Source: Pseudomonas paeninsulae | GTDB taxonomy: Bacteria; Pseudomonadota; Gammaproteobacteria; Pseudomonadales; Pseudomonadaceae | Direction: 5' to 3' | Assembly: GCF_035621475.1 (NCBI RefSeq) | Contig: NZ_CP141799.1 | Coordinates: forward strand, 404,001 to 468,000 | Length of the DNA stretch: 64,000 nt | Part shown: positions 17,952 through 26,962 of the stretch, in pieces | How the letters are laid out: each line of letters starts with the position of its first letter | How positions within the stretch are numbered: position 1 is the stretch's first letter | Translations under genes and position numbers: made by a program | Notes under the pieces: model-generated | What the model saw: the letters and a program-made list of their open reading frames with translations, nothing else | Databases searched by the model: none | What the model was told of the DNA's origin: nothing

Positions 17952-18080
17952 ATGACAAACACGATATCTCTGGGGCGCGCTCTGCTGTTGGTTTGCCTGC
18001 TAGGTCTGCTTGCCGCGTGCGGTGGCGGTGAACATGGCGCCGCGGCTGACACGGATGGCCATGGGCACTCTCACGATTAA
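17952..18080 (+). CDS. 42-residue His-rich lipoprotein
   Basis: A very short gene, MTNTISLGRALLLVCLLG then LLAACGGGEHGAAADTDGH and a GHSHD end. The lipobox LAAC gives a lipidated Cys near residue 22, leaving about 20 mature residues with five His and several Asp/Glu. GAAGGA stands 8-13 bases before the ATG. It closes the metal module and is probably a membrane-tethered metal-binding peptide. The lipobox, RBS and context make it real; function is inferred. Confidence 0.75.
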   Translation: MTNTISLGRALLLVCLLGLLAACGGGEHGAAADTDGHGHSHD

Positions 18081-18232
18081 GGCTTAAAGGGCTTGGTTAC
18101 GTGCAGCAATAATCCGCCTGAAGAACCAATCATCGATGGTCGTTGTTGCGCGTAACTATTGGCGAGTAAGTCAGGCTAGTGTGTTGCATTGACCGGTTGA
18201 ATCCACAGCCGTTAGCCGCCAATAAAACAACC

Positions 18233-19081
18233 TCACCCCATCGGACTAAACCCATTCGCCGCACTGCAATACCGCTGCTCCATCCGCTTGCTCAACTCTT
18301 GACGATCCCGCTCCCAGCGCTTTTCCCAGCCTCGGCATTGCTCGCGAAAATGCACCTTGGCCGCCTTGCGGCATTCGCGGTAGTCGATCGAGCCCCGGCG
18401 GTGGTTGCGGCACACGCTGCTGCTGTCGATGCGGTTATCCAGGGCGTGCCATTCGGCGAGGTAGGAACCGCCGCCGTTCCAAGCCTTGATCCGCTTCACA
18501 TCCACCTCGCGACCGGCGCTGCGCCGGGCCGGCGCGCGGCTGCGGTTGGCTTGCTCGGTCTGGTATTGGGCGAGGTATTGCGCCGACACCATGCCGCTGT
18601 TCGGGGCCGGGCGGTGGTCGCGGGGCAGGGCGCCGTAGCGGCAGGCGACGACGTTTTCGTCGATGAGGTTGGCGGATTTGATGCAGTCGGCCAGCGGTTG
18701 TGGCTCGGGGGGCGGGGCGCTGCTCAGGGTGTTGGGCTGGATCGGGTCGAGGTGCTGGGGAATGCGATAAGGGTCGGCTATTTGCCGGTGCGTCGGCGTG
18801 TCCAGATCGAGGGTTTGCCGGACGCTGGCCGGCGCGGCGGGGTTGAGCAGGCCGTGGGTCTTGGCCTTGAGCAGGTTGCCAAGGCCGCTGTGCTCGGCCA
18901 GCAGGTAGAGGCTGAAGGCGAATGCCGCGAGTAGGCCGCACACCTTGGCCAAGCGCCGCAGGGGACTGGCGCGCGTGCGTTGGCGCTCATGCAGCCAGGC
19001 TTGCACGCTGAGCGAGGCGTCGTCGCTGTCGGCATTGAGGCGCTCGTCGCGACTGTCGCGTTGCCAATCCTGGTGTTTCAT
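18233..19081 (-). CDS. Membrane-anchored hypothetical protein with Cys-rich C-terminus
   Basis: 282 residues. The charged N-terminus is cytoplasmic, a single membrane helix lies near residues 45-62 (KVCGLLAAFAFSLYLLAEHS), then a proline-rich linker (SAPPPEPQPL) leads to an external domain with CIKSANLIDENVVACRYG and a basic C-terminal region with SSVCRNHRRGSIDYRECRKAAKVHFREQCR. Four to six Cys suggest disulfides. I do not recognise the family. Its last ~50 codons plus 3' flank have a decayed copy at 8781-8930, showing local duplication or transfer. Nothing in the neighbourhood suggests a function. Confidence 0.75.
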   Translation of the reverse strand: MKHQDWQRDSRDERLNADSDDASLSVQAWLHERQRTRASPLRRLAKVCGLLAAFAFSLYLLAEHSGLGNLLKAKTHGLLNPAAPASVRQTLDLDTPTHRQIADPYRIPQHLDPIQPNTLSSAPPPEPQPLADCIKSANLIDENVVACRYGALPRDHRPAPNSGMVSAQYLAQYQTEQANRSRAPARRSAGREVDVKRIKAWNGGGSYLAEWHALDNRIDSSSVCRNHRRGSIDYRECRKAAKVHFREQCRGWEKRWERDRQELSKRMEQRYCSAANGFSPMG

Positions 19082-19443
19082 GGCATCCCTTCACCTGTCC
19101 ATGGCGAGCCTGGGCTGATGTGGGTTCAGCCGGCTCGTAACTGTGCAGGAGGGTAAACCCGCTAGCGGCAGTTTGCCAGCATTCGGCGAGCGCCGATCTT
19201 GGACCTTGGTTGCACGACAGTAGGTGTCTGGGGCGGTGCTTTCGTGGTCAAGGTGCGGGCAGGGCCGGACTGGCTGGGGAATGGGTGGCGGCATGCTTGC
19301 TGCGCCTGTTACGCCGTCCTGAGACATAAGGCTATTGGGCAGGGTAACGGCTGGCTGGCGCTGCCAGCGTCTACCCTGTATCTGGCGAACCCACCTGGCC
19401 GAGGTCGTCGACCGGGCCAGGCATCACAACAGCGAGGCAGCCC

Positions 19444-20937
19444 ATGTCTGTGGAACACCTGGACGTACTGATCATTGGTGCCGGCCTGTCCGGCATCGGC
19501 GCGGCGTATCACCTGATGCAGCAGTGCCCGCACAAGCGCTTCGCGATCCTCGAAGGCCGGCATGCCCTTGGCGGCACCTGGGATCTGTTTCGCTACCCGG
19601 GCATTCGTTCCGACTCGGACATGTACACCCTCGGCTACAACTTCAAGCCCTGGACCGACCCGCAGGCGATTGCCGATGGCCCGTCGATCCGTCGCTATAT
19701 CGAGGAGACCGCGCGGGAGAACGGCATCGACGCCAAGATCCGCTACCAACATAAGGTGCTCAAGGCCGACTGGTGCAGTGAGACGGCGCGCTGGACCTTG
19801 CAGGTGCAGTGCGGCGAGGCGGCCGAACCGAGCCTGCTGAGCTGCAATCAGTTGCTGATGTGCACCGGCTACTACCGCTACGAAGCCGGCTATACCCCAC
19901 CGTACAAGGGCCGCGAGCTGTTCCGCGGCGCGTTCATCCACCCGCAACAGTGGCCGCAGGACTTCGACTACAGCGGCAAGAACGTGGTGGTGATCGGCAG
20001 CGGTGCCACCGCCATTACCTTGGTGCCGGCGCTGACCGACAAGGCCCGGCACGTGACCATGCTGCAGCGCTCGCCGAGCTATGTGGTCAGCCTGCCGCAG
20101 CGCGATGGGCTGGCCAGCCTGCTGCGCCGTTGGCTGCCGCCGGCCCTGGTCTACCGGCTGGTGCGCTCGCGCAACGTGGTCATGCAGTTGGGTTTCTACA
20201 CGCTGGCCAGGGGCTTGCCGACGCTGGTGCGCAAGCTGCTGCTGGGCCAGGCCCGCCGCCAACTGGGCGCGGAGTTCGACATGCGCCACTTCAGCCCGGG
20301 CTACCAGCCGTGGGATCAGCGCCTGTGCGTGGTGCCAGACGGCGACCTGTTCAAGGCGCTGCGCGCGGGCAAGGCGTCGCTGGTGACCGAGCAGATCGAC
20401 AGCTTTAGCGAAACCGGCATCCACCTGAAAACCGGCCAGGAGCTGCCGGCCGACGTGATCGTCAGCGCCACCGGCCTGGACCTGCAGCTGTTCGGCGGTA
20501 TCGCGGTGGCGGTGGACGGCCAGCCGTTCGACGCGGCCAAGAGCATGGGCTATCGCGGCATCATGCTGCGCGATCTGCCCAATGCCGCGGTGGTACTCGG
20601 TTACACCAACGCCAGCTGGACGCTCAAGGCGGATCTGTCCAGCGAGTACTTCTGCCGCCTGATCAAGCATATGGACGCCACCGGCATGCGCCAGTGCACC
20701 CCGCGCGACCCGGCGCGTCAGGTCGCGGAAGCGCCGTTTCTCGATCTGACCTCCGGCTACATCCAGCGCGCCGCCGACCGGATTCCCAAGCAGGGTGATC
20801 GAGTGCCCTGGAAGCTCTACCAGAATTACCTGCTCGACCTGGCGCTGCTGCGCTACGGCAAGCTGGAGGACGGCTGCTTGGAGTTCAGCTCGGCGCAACC
20901 CAGCGATGATGCCGAGGCGCTAGGCTCTGTCGTTTGA
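19444..20937 (+). CDS. Flavin-containing (Baeyer-Villiger type) monooxygenase
   Basis: 497 residues. N-terminal FAD motif DVLIIGAGLSGIGAAYHL (residues 5-22), the segment ALGGTWDLFRYPGIRSDSDM, and a second Rossmann motif VVVIGSGATAITLVP near 183-197. Immediately before it is FRGAFIHPQQWP, an exact match to the Baeyer-Villiger fingerprint FxGxxxHxxxWP. The group includes EthA-like enzymes that insert one oxygen from O2 into ketones or oxidise sulfur using NADPH. The ATG follows GCGAGGCAG. It stands alone; natural substrate unknown. A basic, Leu-rich segment in the middle may touch the membrane. Confidence 0.88.
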   Translation: MSVEHLDVLIIGAGLSGIGAAYHLMQQCPHKRFAILEGRHALGGTWDLFRYPGIRSDSDMYTLGYNFKPWTDPQAIADGPSIRRYIEETARENGIDAKIRYQHKVLKADWCSETARWTLQVQCGEAAEPSLLSCNQLLMCTGYYRYEAGYTPPYKGRELFRGAFIHPQQWPQDFDYSGKNVVVIGSGATAITLVPALTDKARHVTMLQRSPSYVVSLPQRDGLASLLRRWLPPALVYRLVRSRNVVMQLGFYTLARGLPTLVRKLLLGQARRQLGAEFDMRHFSPGYQPWDQRLCVVPDGDLFKALRAGKASLVTEQIDSFSETGIHLKTGQELPADVIVSATGLDLQLFGGIAVAVDGQPFDAAKSMGYRGIMLRDLPNAAVVLGYTNASWTLKADLSSEYFCRLIKHMDATGMRQCTPRDPARQVAEAPFLDLTSGYIQRAADRIPKQGDRVPWKLYQNYLLDLALLRYGKLEDGCLEFSSAQPSDDAEALGSVV

Positions 20938-21251
20938 CGAGATCATTGGCTCGAACCTGCTGTCATCTCCCTGGGATCGCCCCGGATTGCGCTGGTGCTT
21001 ATTCGGGCTACGAGAGCATCGCGCTCTTGTTGGCGGCGCGCCTCGCGGCGATGCAGTCCATAACTGCGGCATAGCCTTGTGTAAGCCAAACGCCATGGCG
21101 GAATGGGGACTATCGGCTACAGCGCCAGGGCCAATAGCGCTTTTCTGACGGGCACAAGGCCACTATTATTCGCGGCGTATTTCACGGGTGAGTACAGCGG
21201 TCCTCGGGCCGGTGCCAAAGCCGTCGTCTGTAGGCATGAAAGGACTCGTCC
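20938..21251. other. Intergenic region after the monooxygenase gene
   Basis: 314 bases. Only a small hairpin (GAGAGC/GCTCTT near 21010) is visible. No gene is supported. Confidence 0.4.
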
Positions 21252-21515
21252 ATGCAAGAACAACGCTACCTCCCTGCGCTGCGCGCGCATATCGATCAAC
21301 TGCTGCGCGAGGGCTGGGTCATCGCTGAGCGCAACCCGCTGAAGTTGCAGTGCCGGGGCAGGACCTGCCTGGTCATGCACGGGATGCTGATCAGCGAAGG
21401 CCCGCTCTGGAACCATGCCGAGACTGAGCGGCTTGCCGCGGCCCGCAACCCGCAGCAGGCATCGCTGGAAAATGCCGACTGGTTCGAGCTGGAGCTGGCA
21501 GCGGTTACTGGTTGA
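21252..21515 (+). CDS. Small hypothetical protein
   Basis: An 87-residue soluble protein, MQEQRYLPALRAHIDQLLREGW then VIAERNPLKLQCRGRTCLVMHGMLI and a Glu/Ala-rich helical end. Alpha-beta-type pattern, no signal peptide or membrane segment. The start has GAAAGGA 9-15 bases upstream. I do not recognise the family; the codon pattern and RBS support a real gene. No function is proposed. Confidence 0.6.
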   Translation: MQEQRYLPALRAHIDQLLREGWVIAERNPLKLQCRGRTCLVMHGMLISEGPLWNHAETERLAAARNPQQASLENADWFELELAAVTG

Positions 21516-21535
21516 TGGCAAGGGTCTGCCAGGCA

Positions 21536-21703
21536 TCAGCCCTGGCCGATGGCAATTATCTGTTCGTTCAACCACTGCAACGCCGCGTCGCGTTGGCGCT
21601 GCGCCAGGCTGACGGCTTCCAGGTGGAAGGGCCTGAGGTGAAAGGGCAGATCGAACCGTTGCAGCGGCAAGAGCGCGGCGTAGCGCCAGTTGCAGGGTTT
21701 CGC
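21536..21703 (-). pseudogene. Possible C-terminal remnant of a LysR-type regulator
   Basis: On the minus strand a 55-codon open stretch reads LLPLQRFDLPFHLRPFHLEA followed by VSLAQRQRDAALQWLNEQII and a stop. This resembles the last strands and helix of LysR effector domains. The frame is closed upstream by a TGA and no helix-turn-helix is found before it. It is offered as a remnant with low certainty; the surrounding 410 bases hold nothing else. Confidence 0.3.
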
Positions 21704-21925
21704 TCAAATTCATCGCGGACCAGGACCATAATCGATAGCCAAGAGCCCCGAGTATCTGCAATGGCTCCGCGCTGCGCGTTGAGCAAGCAGCCCTATGACG
21801 GCGGTCGCAAACCAGTCGATTGCCCGGATGCAATCCGGAAATCCGCCTCCGTGTACCTTCGGGCTGCCGCGCTAAGTCAGTAGTGGTAGGTGCGGCGGGG
21901 TGTGGGCGGTAGATCGAACTGTTGG

Positions 21926-24373
21926 CTATATGGCTTCGGGCAGCGGTACGTTGATGAGTCGTTCAATCTCGCCCGCGGGGCGGGGTGTACTGAACAGATA
22001 GCCTTGTAACAGGTCGCAGCCCTTGGCAACCAGGAAGGCCAGATGGTCGTGATCCTCGACCCCCTCGGCGACCACTTTCATTCCCAGCGAGTGAGCCATG
22101 GTGATGATGGCCGAGAGAATCACGCCGTTGCTGTTTTCTTGCCGGTCGAGAATGAAGCTACGGTCGATTTTCAGGATATCGATAGGCAGCGTCTGCAGAT
22201 AACTAAGCGAGGAGTAGCCGGTGCCGAAGTCGTCGAGCGCAATCTGTATGCCGAGTGCACGCAACGCGTAGAGGTTCTCCAGTACCTGTTCGCGCCCTTG
22301 TAGTACGGCGGTTTCGGTCAACTCCACATAAAGGTCATCGGCGCAAAGCTGGTGCTTGTTCAAGACCCGGGTGATCTGTTGAGCGAAGCCCGGTTGGCCC
22401 AGTTGCAGGCTGGAAACGTTGATGGCAACCCGCAGAGGGGCAAGACCCGCCTTCTTCCATGCCGCCAGCTGGCGGGCCGCCTCCTCGATTACCCAGGCGC
22501 CAATGGGCAAAATAAGACCGTTTTCTTCGGCCAGAGGAATGAACTGATCCGGAGGAACCTGGCCTAGCTCGGGATCGTTCCAGCGGATTAACGCCTCAAC
22601 AGACACCACTCGCATGGTTCGGCTATCGATAATCGGTTGATAGTAAAGCTGGAAGTTCAGCGTTTCGACGGCGGTGTGTAAGCGTTGGTCCAGAAGCACG
22701 CGGTGTTGGGAGTGCGCAGCAATGGCGCTGGAGAAAAACTGATAGGTGTTCCTGCCTGTCGCTTTCGCCTGATACATCGCCAGGTCGGCATGTTTGACGA
22801 GGTCCTCCATCGTTCTACCGTCATCGGGATAGATGGCAATGCCGATGCTGCAGCCCACGTAACAAGCCGTGCCATTGATGTCGATAGGTTCAGCCAGCGC
22901 CTTGATCACCCGTGCGGCTACGGGGCCGGCCAGGTGTTCGGCTTCTGGATGGTTGAGCAGCAGGGTAAATTCATCGCCGCCCAGGCGCGCCATATCCCGG
23001 TCGACATCGATATCGACGGGGCGACTCAGGTAGTCATAACCGCGCAGGTTGGACTGGAATATCTCAGTCACCTTGATCAGCAGCTGGTCTCCGGCAGGGT
23101 GGCCCAGGGTGTCGTTAACGTGTTTGAAGTTGTCCAGGTCGAGAAACAGCAAGGCGAAACGCCCCTGGCGCTGGCGGGCGGATTCGATTTCACGGCGCAG
23201 GGTTTTGATGAACATCAGCCGATTGGGCAGCCCGGTGAGACTGTCCCTGAAGGCCAGGTTATGGATTTGCTCGCTGGACTGATGCAGGTCAAGGCTCATT
23301 CGGTTAAAGGAGCGACTCAGCTCGCCGAGCTCATCCTCGTTCTGCACGGGCACCTGGATCAATTGTGACTGCTTGCCCATGGCCGCCAGCGCCTGATTGA
23401 GGCGCTCGACCGGTTTCAGGAAGCGATTGCGGATCAACACCAGGAGCAGCGGTACCGAAATGCTAATGGCGGCCAGGCAGATCAACAGCACCAGCAGGCC
23501 AACATTGCGCGACTCTTTGAACAAGTCCGCTTCGGGAATCAATAGGTGCAGCCATAAGCCTTCCAGCAGGCACTTGGCATGGTGCTGGTACGACTGGCCA
23601 TTCAGCTCGATCTGGCTTTTGCTCTGCAGCGCCGTGATGCCTTGCGCCAGGTCGTAGTCGCCGAGCAAACGCGCGGCATCGCTCTCCTGGGAGGCGGCAA
23701 GCAAAGTGCCCTTGGCGTCAGTCAGGAGAATGCTGCCCTGGGGCCAGGGGGAGGGGCTCAGATTGTCCAGCAACGATTGCAGGTTGATGGTCAGGCTCAG
23801 GTAGCCGCGCAGCGTGGGTGGGCTACTGAAGGACTCGAATGCCGGGTTGATCAAGCTGATGCGCCGAGAGACGTACAGCGCCAACTCCTGGTTATCCGGG
23901 TTGATGCCGATGCGCACCAAGGTGTCCTGGTCGGCGTGACGCATGGCCAGAAACCCGGGGCTGTCCGCCTCCTCTTCAGTCAGGTTGGGCTGATCCCGGT
24001 TTTGCAGGCGCAGGTCTTCAAAGCCATCGGGTTGCAGAATCCGAATCTCATAATAGTCGGGATAAACCCGTTGAATGCTGGCGAGCTTCTGCAGCAAAGG
24101 GCGCTGTAACAAGGCGTAGCGCTCTTCTGCATCACCGGTCAGTAGGTAGCTTTTGACCAGGGGATCATCCGAGAAAATATCGATATTGGCTGTGGCTACC
24201 ATGCTGAGTAGTTGCAGCTGGTCATCCAGGCGTGCCACCAGTGCACTGATTTGATCAGTGCTTTTCTGTTCGGCGCTTTGCTGGAGCGCGATAAAGGCCA
24301 GAAGTCCTGCCAGCAGTAGTGGGCCGGCAATCAGCGGGATGACCAGCAATGGCAAGTGGGTGCGCAACTTCAT
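21926..24373 (-). CDS. Membrane GGDEF-EAL c-di-GMP enzyme, MbaA-like
   Basis: 815 residues. Membrane helix 1 at about 8-30, a periplasmic sensor domain (~33-285), helix 2 at about 290-314, HAMP (~315-368), GGDEF domain (~372-545) and EAL domain (~555-805). The cyclase motif LGGDEF (GGDEF at 465-469) is intact; the residues where the RxxD inhibitory site should be (456-459) do not fit and an insertion precedes the motif. The EAL catalytic set is intact: VEALIRW (Glu593), ELTE, DDFGTGYSSL, LKIDRSF, VAEGVE. It should make and/or degrade c-di-GMP under control of a periplasmic signal. It starts 48 bases after the stop of a periplasmic polyamine-type binding protein, the layout of NspS-MbaA. Confidence 0.9.
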   Translation of the reverse strand: MKLRTHLPLLVIPLIAGPLLLAGLLAFIALQQSAEQKSTDQISALVARLDDQLQLLSMVATANIDIFSDDPLVKSYLLTGDAEERYALLQRPLLQKLASIQRVYPDYYEIRILQPDGFEDLRLQNRDQPNLTEEEADSPGFLAMRHADQDTLVRIGINPDNQELALYVSRRISLINPAFESFSSPPTLRGYLSLTINLQSLLDNLSPSPWPQGSILLTDAKGTLLAASQESDAARLLGDYDLAQGITALQSKSQIELNGQSYQHHAKCLLEGLWLHLLIPEADLFKESRNVGLLVLLICLAAISISVPLLLVLIRNRFLKPVERLNQALAAMGKQSQLIQVPVQNEDELGELSRSFNRMSLDLHQSSEQIHNLAFRDSLTGLPNRLMFIKTLRREIESARQRQGRFALLFLDLDNFKHVNDTLGHPAGDQLLIKVTEIFQSNLRGYDYLSRPVDIDVDRDMARLGGDEFTLLLNHPEAEHLAGPVAARVIKALAEPIDINGTACYVGCSIGIAIYPDDGRTMEDLVKHADLAMYQAKATGRNTYQFFSSAIAAHSQHRVLLDQRLHTAVETLNFQLYYQPIIDSRTMRVVSVEALIRWNDPELGQVPPDQFIPLAEENGLILPIGAWVIEEAARQLAAWKKAGLAPLRVAINVSSLQLGQPGFAQQITRVLNKHQLCADDLYVELTETAVLQGREQVLENLYALRALGIQIALDDFGTGYSSLSYLQTLPIDILKIDRSFILDRQENSNGVILSAIITMAHSLGMKVVAEGVEDHDHLAFLVAKGCDLLQGYLFSTPRPAGEIERLINVPLPEAI

Positions 24374-24421
24374 GTCAGCCCCTCGATACGGTAGGCCAGC
24401 GCAGCCATGGTTGCCGAAACC

Positions 24422-25477
24422 CTAACGTAACACCCTAGCATTGATCGCGTTGCGTAAGCGCTGGGCTTTAGCCGGCTGGGGGGTGTAGAACTCGGAGGAT
24501 TTCAGGCTTGCCTGATCAGGATAGATGATCGGGTCACGCAAAAACTCTGGGGGCAACAGTGCTTCGGCTGCAAGGTTGGGCGTCGCGTAATGGATGAACT
24601 GCGCCTGCTGGGCGGCATTGCTTGGTTCGTTGATGAAGTTGAGAAAGGCATAAGCCAGATCCGGATCTGGCGCCTGCTGGGCTAGCGCGAAATAGTCGAT
24701 CCAGATAGCGCTGCCCTCTTGCGGAACGACATAGCGCAGGTTTTCGTTGAATTCTTTCAGCATGAGGGCATCCCCGCTGTACAGCAGGGCTGCGACGATG
24801 TCGCCATTGAGGAGCGGGGAGGTCTCATCGAGGGCGATGTAGTCGTAGGTGCGGACGAAGGGCTTCTGCTCCAACAGCAGGGTCTCCGCCGCTCGAAGTT
24901 GATCGGGGTCGGAGCTGTTGGCGGAGTAGTTCAAGGCTTTGAGGCCCATGCCAATTAATTCCCTGGCGTCTTCGATCATGGCTACTTTGCCCTGCAGTTC
25001 GGGGGCCGGCCTGAACAGCTGCAACCAACTGGTGATAGGCGTTTGCACCAGGTCACTGCGGTAGGCGATGCCGACCGTGCCCCAGGTATAGGGGGCGCCG
25101 TATACATCGGCAGCCTCAAAGACCCCCTTCAACGCAGGCGCAGTATGCTGGATGTTGGGTAACCGGGTGTAATCCAGCGGGGCAATCCACCGTCGTTTGG
25201 CGTACAGCTGCAGGTCGAAGCCGGCCACCAGGATGAGGTCATAACCACTGGCGTTGTTCTCCATCAGCTTCTCGGCGCGGTTGTCGTCAGAGCTGTAGTA
25301 GCTCTGGATGACCTGGGCGTCATAGTGCTGCTCGAATTTTTTGATCAGCGCCGGGTCCATATAATCCGACCAGTTGAGGATCACCAATTGGCGTTCAGCA
25401 GCCAGGCTGGCCAGGGGCAAGTGTAAGAGTAGGAAGGCTGAAGCCAGCGATAGCAGACGAAGAAGTGATTTGGGCAT
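24422..25477 (-). CDS. Periplasmic polyamine-binding protein (PotD/PotF/NspS-like)
   Basis: 351 residues. Signal peptide SLLRLLSLASAFLLLHLPLA, cleavage near LASLAA. The mature start reads RQLVILNWSDYMDPALIKKF, then SYYSSDDNRAEKLM, YDLILVAGFDLQLYAKRRWI and PYTWGTVGIAYRSD; these are the spermidine/putrescine-binding fold landmarks, with Trp/Tyr in NWSDY expected to line the ligand pocket. No potABC-like permease or ATPase is near. Instead the GGDEF-EAL gene follows in the same transcript, so a sensing rather than a transport role is favoured, as for NspS of Vibrio. Ligand identity is inferred. Confidence 0.85.
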   Translation of the reverse strand: MPKSLLRLLSLASAFLLLHLPLASLAAERQLVILNWSDYMDPALIKKFEQHYDAQVIQSYYSSDDNRAEKLMENNASGYDLILVAGFDLQLYAKRRWIAPLDYTRLPNIQHTAPALKGVFEAADVYGAPYTWGTVGIAYRSDLVQTPITSWLQLFRPAPELQGKVAMIEDARELIGMGLKALNYSANSSDPDQLRAAETLLLEQKPFVRTYDYIALDETSPLLNGDIVAALLYSGDALMLKEFNENLRYVVPQEGSAIWIDYFALAQQAPDPDLAYAFLNFINEPSNAAQQAQFIHYATPNLAAEALLPPEFLRDPIIYPDQASLKSSEFYTPQPAKAQRLRNAINARVLR

Positions 25478-25700
25478 TAACAGTATCCCTATGAATTAAG
25501 CGGCCACACAGAATGCTAGTCGGCTCTTGGACGTGCGTACTGAATACTGGCAATTAGCTGGCGCAGGGGTCAAGGGTTAGAGTGGCGCTGGCAATGACTG
25601 CGGGCAGCCGCTGTCGATCCAGCCGTAGAGGAAAGACCCTGCGGCCAGGGTAAGCTGCAGTGTCGCTGCTTTGGCGCGGCCAACCTCAAGAGGATCAAGC

Positions 25701-26864
25701 ATGCATCCGTTCAGCTTTGCTACCACCGCGCAGATCATCTGTGAAAGCGGTTCCGCCCGCCGGTTGGCGGCCTTGTGCGTCGAGCGCGGTGCCCGGTCGG
25801 TGTTTATCGTCACCGACCCGGGGATTACCCAGCTCGGTCTGCTCGCCGAGGTGTTGCCCGGTTTTCTCCTGGAAGGGCTGACTGCCCAGGTGTTCGATCA
25901 GGTGGTTGCCGATCCGCCGGAGGCCATAGTGCAGAGCGCGGTGGCGCAGGCCAGGGCGCTCAAGGCCGAGCTGATCGTCGGCTTCGGCGGCGGCAGTTCG
26001 ATGGACGTGGCCAAGCTGGTCGCGCTGCTCGCCCACCCCGATTGCAGCCAGGAGCTGGCCGACATCTACGGCGTCGGCAATGCCAAGGGCCGGCGCCTGC
26101 CGTTGATCCAGGTGCCGACCACCGCCGGCACCGGCTCGGAAGTGACCCCGGTGGCGATCGTCACCACCGGCGCCACGACCAAGCTGGGCGTGGTCTCGCC
26201 GCTGTTGCTGCCGGACCTGGCGCTACTGGACGCCGACCTGACCCTCGGCCTGCCGCCGGCGGTGACCGCCGCCACCGGCATCGACGCCATGGTGCATGCC
26301 ATCGAGGCCTACACCAGCGTGCAGAAGAAGAACCCGCTGTCCGACCTGCTGGCGCGCGAGGCACTGCGTCTGCTCGCCGCCAACCTCGACGAGGCGGTGC
26401 ACAACGGCGCTAATCGCGAGGCGCGCCAGGCCATGCTGCTCGGCGCCTGCCTGGCCGGTCAGGCGTTCGCCAACGCGCCGGTGGCGGCGGTGCATGCGCT
26501 GGCCTATCCGCTCGGAGGGCACTTTCATATTCCTCACGGCCTGAGCAACGCGCTGGTGCTGCCGCACGTACTCGGTTTCAACGCCGCGGTGGCCGCGCCG
26601 CTGTATGCCGAGCTGGCACCGTTGGTACTGGGCGCCAAGTTGCGCCCCGGCAGTGCCATGCAGCAGACCGAGCAATTCATCCTCGAACTGGCCGATTGCA
26701 GCGAACGCAGTGGCCTGCCCACGCGTCTGCGTGACGCCGGTGTGCCGCAAGAGATGCTCGCGCAACTGGCGGCCGATGCCATGCTGCAACAACGCCTGCT
26801 GCTCAATAACCCGCGCGAGATGACCGAGGCGCACGCCTTGGCGATCTACCAGTCGGCCTATTGA
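25701..26864 (+). CDS. Iron-containing alcohol dehydrogenase
   Basis: 387 residues from MHPFSFATTAQIICESGSA; the frame continues 10 codons upstream, but AGAGGATCAAGC before this ATG favours it. Motifs: GGGSSMDVAKLVA for NAD binding, PTTAGTGSEVTPVAIVT, and metal-binding HAIEAYTS, AVHALAYPLGGHFHIPHG. The type III family oxidises primary alcohols or reduces aldehydes with NAD(P), using Fe2+. Followed 98 bases later by a thioesterase gene. Substrate unknown. Confidence 0.9.
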   Translation: MHPFSFATTAQIICESGSARRLAALCVERGARSVFIVTDPGITQLGLLAEVLPGFLLEGLTAQVFDQVVADPPEAIVQSAVAQARALKAELIVGFGGGSSMDVAKLVALLAHPDCSQELADIYGVGNAKGRRLPLIQVPTTAGTGSEVTPVAIVTTGATTKLGVVSPLLLPDLALLDADLTLGLPPAVTAATGIDAMVHAIEAYTSVQKKNPLSDLLAREALRLLAANLDEAVHNGANREARQAMLLGACLAGQAFANAPVAAVHALAYPLGGHFHIPHGLSNALVLPHVLGFNAAVAAPLYAELAPLVLGAKLRPGSAMQQTEQFILELADCSERSGLPTRLRDAGVPQEMLAQLAADAMLQQRLLLNNPREMTEAHALAIYQSAY

Positions 26865-26877
26865 GGCGAGCCTGGGC

Positions 26878-26894
26878 GGTGCGCACGGCGCACC
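26878..26894. repeat. Short palindromic intergenic repeat (copy 2 of 3)
   Basis: Identical over 17 bases to 976-992, here between the alcohol dehydrogenase and thioesterase genes. Confidence 0.7.
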
Positions 26895-26962
26895 TATCCG
26901 GGCCGGCGCCTGATACCGTCGTAAGGCGCGCCGCGCGCACCACTGCCATCCAAGGACAACCC

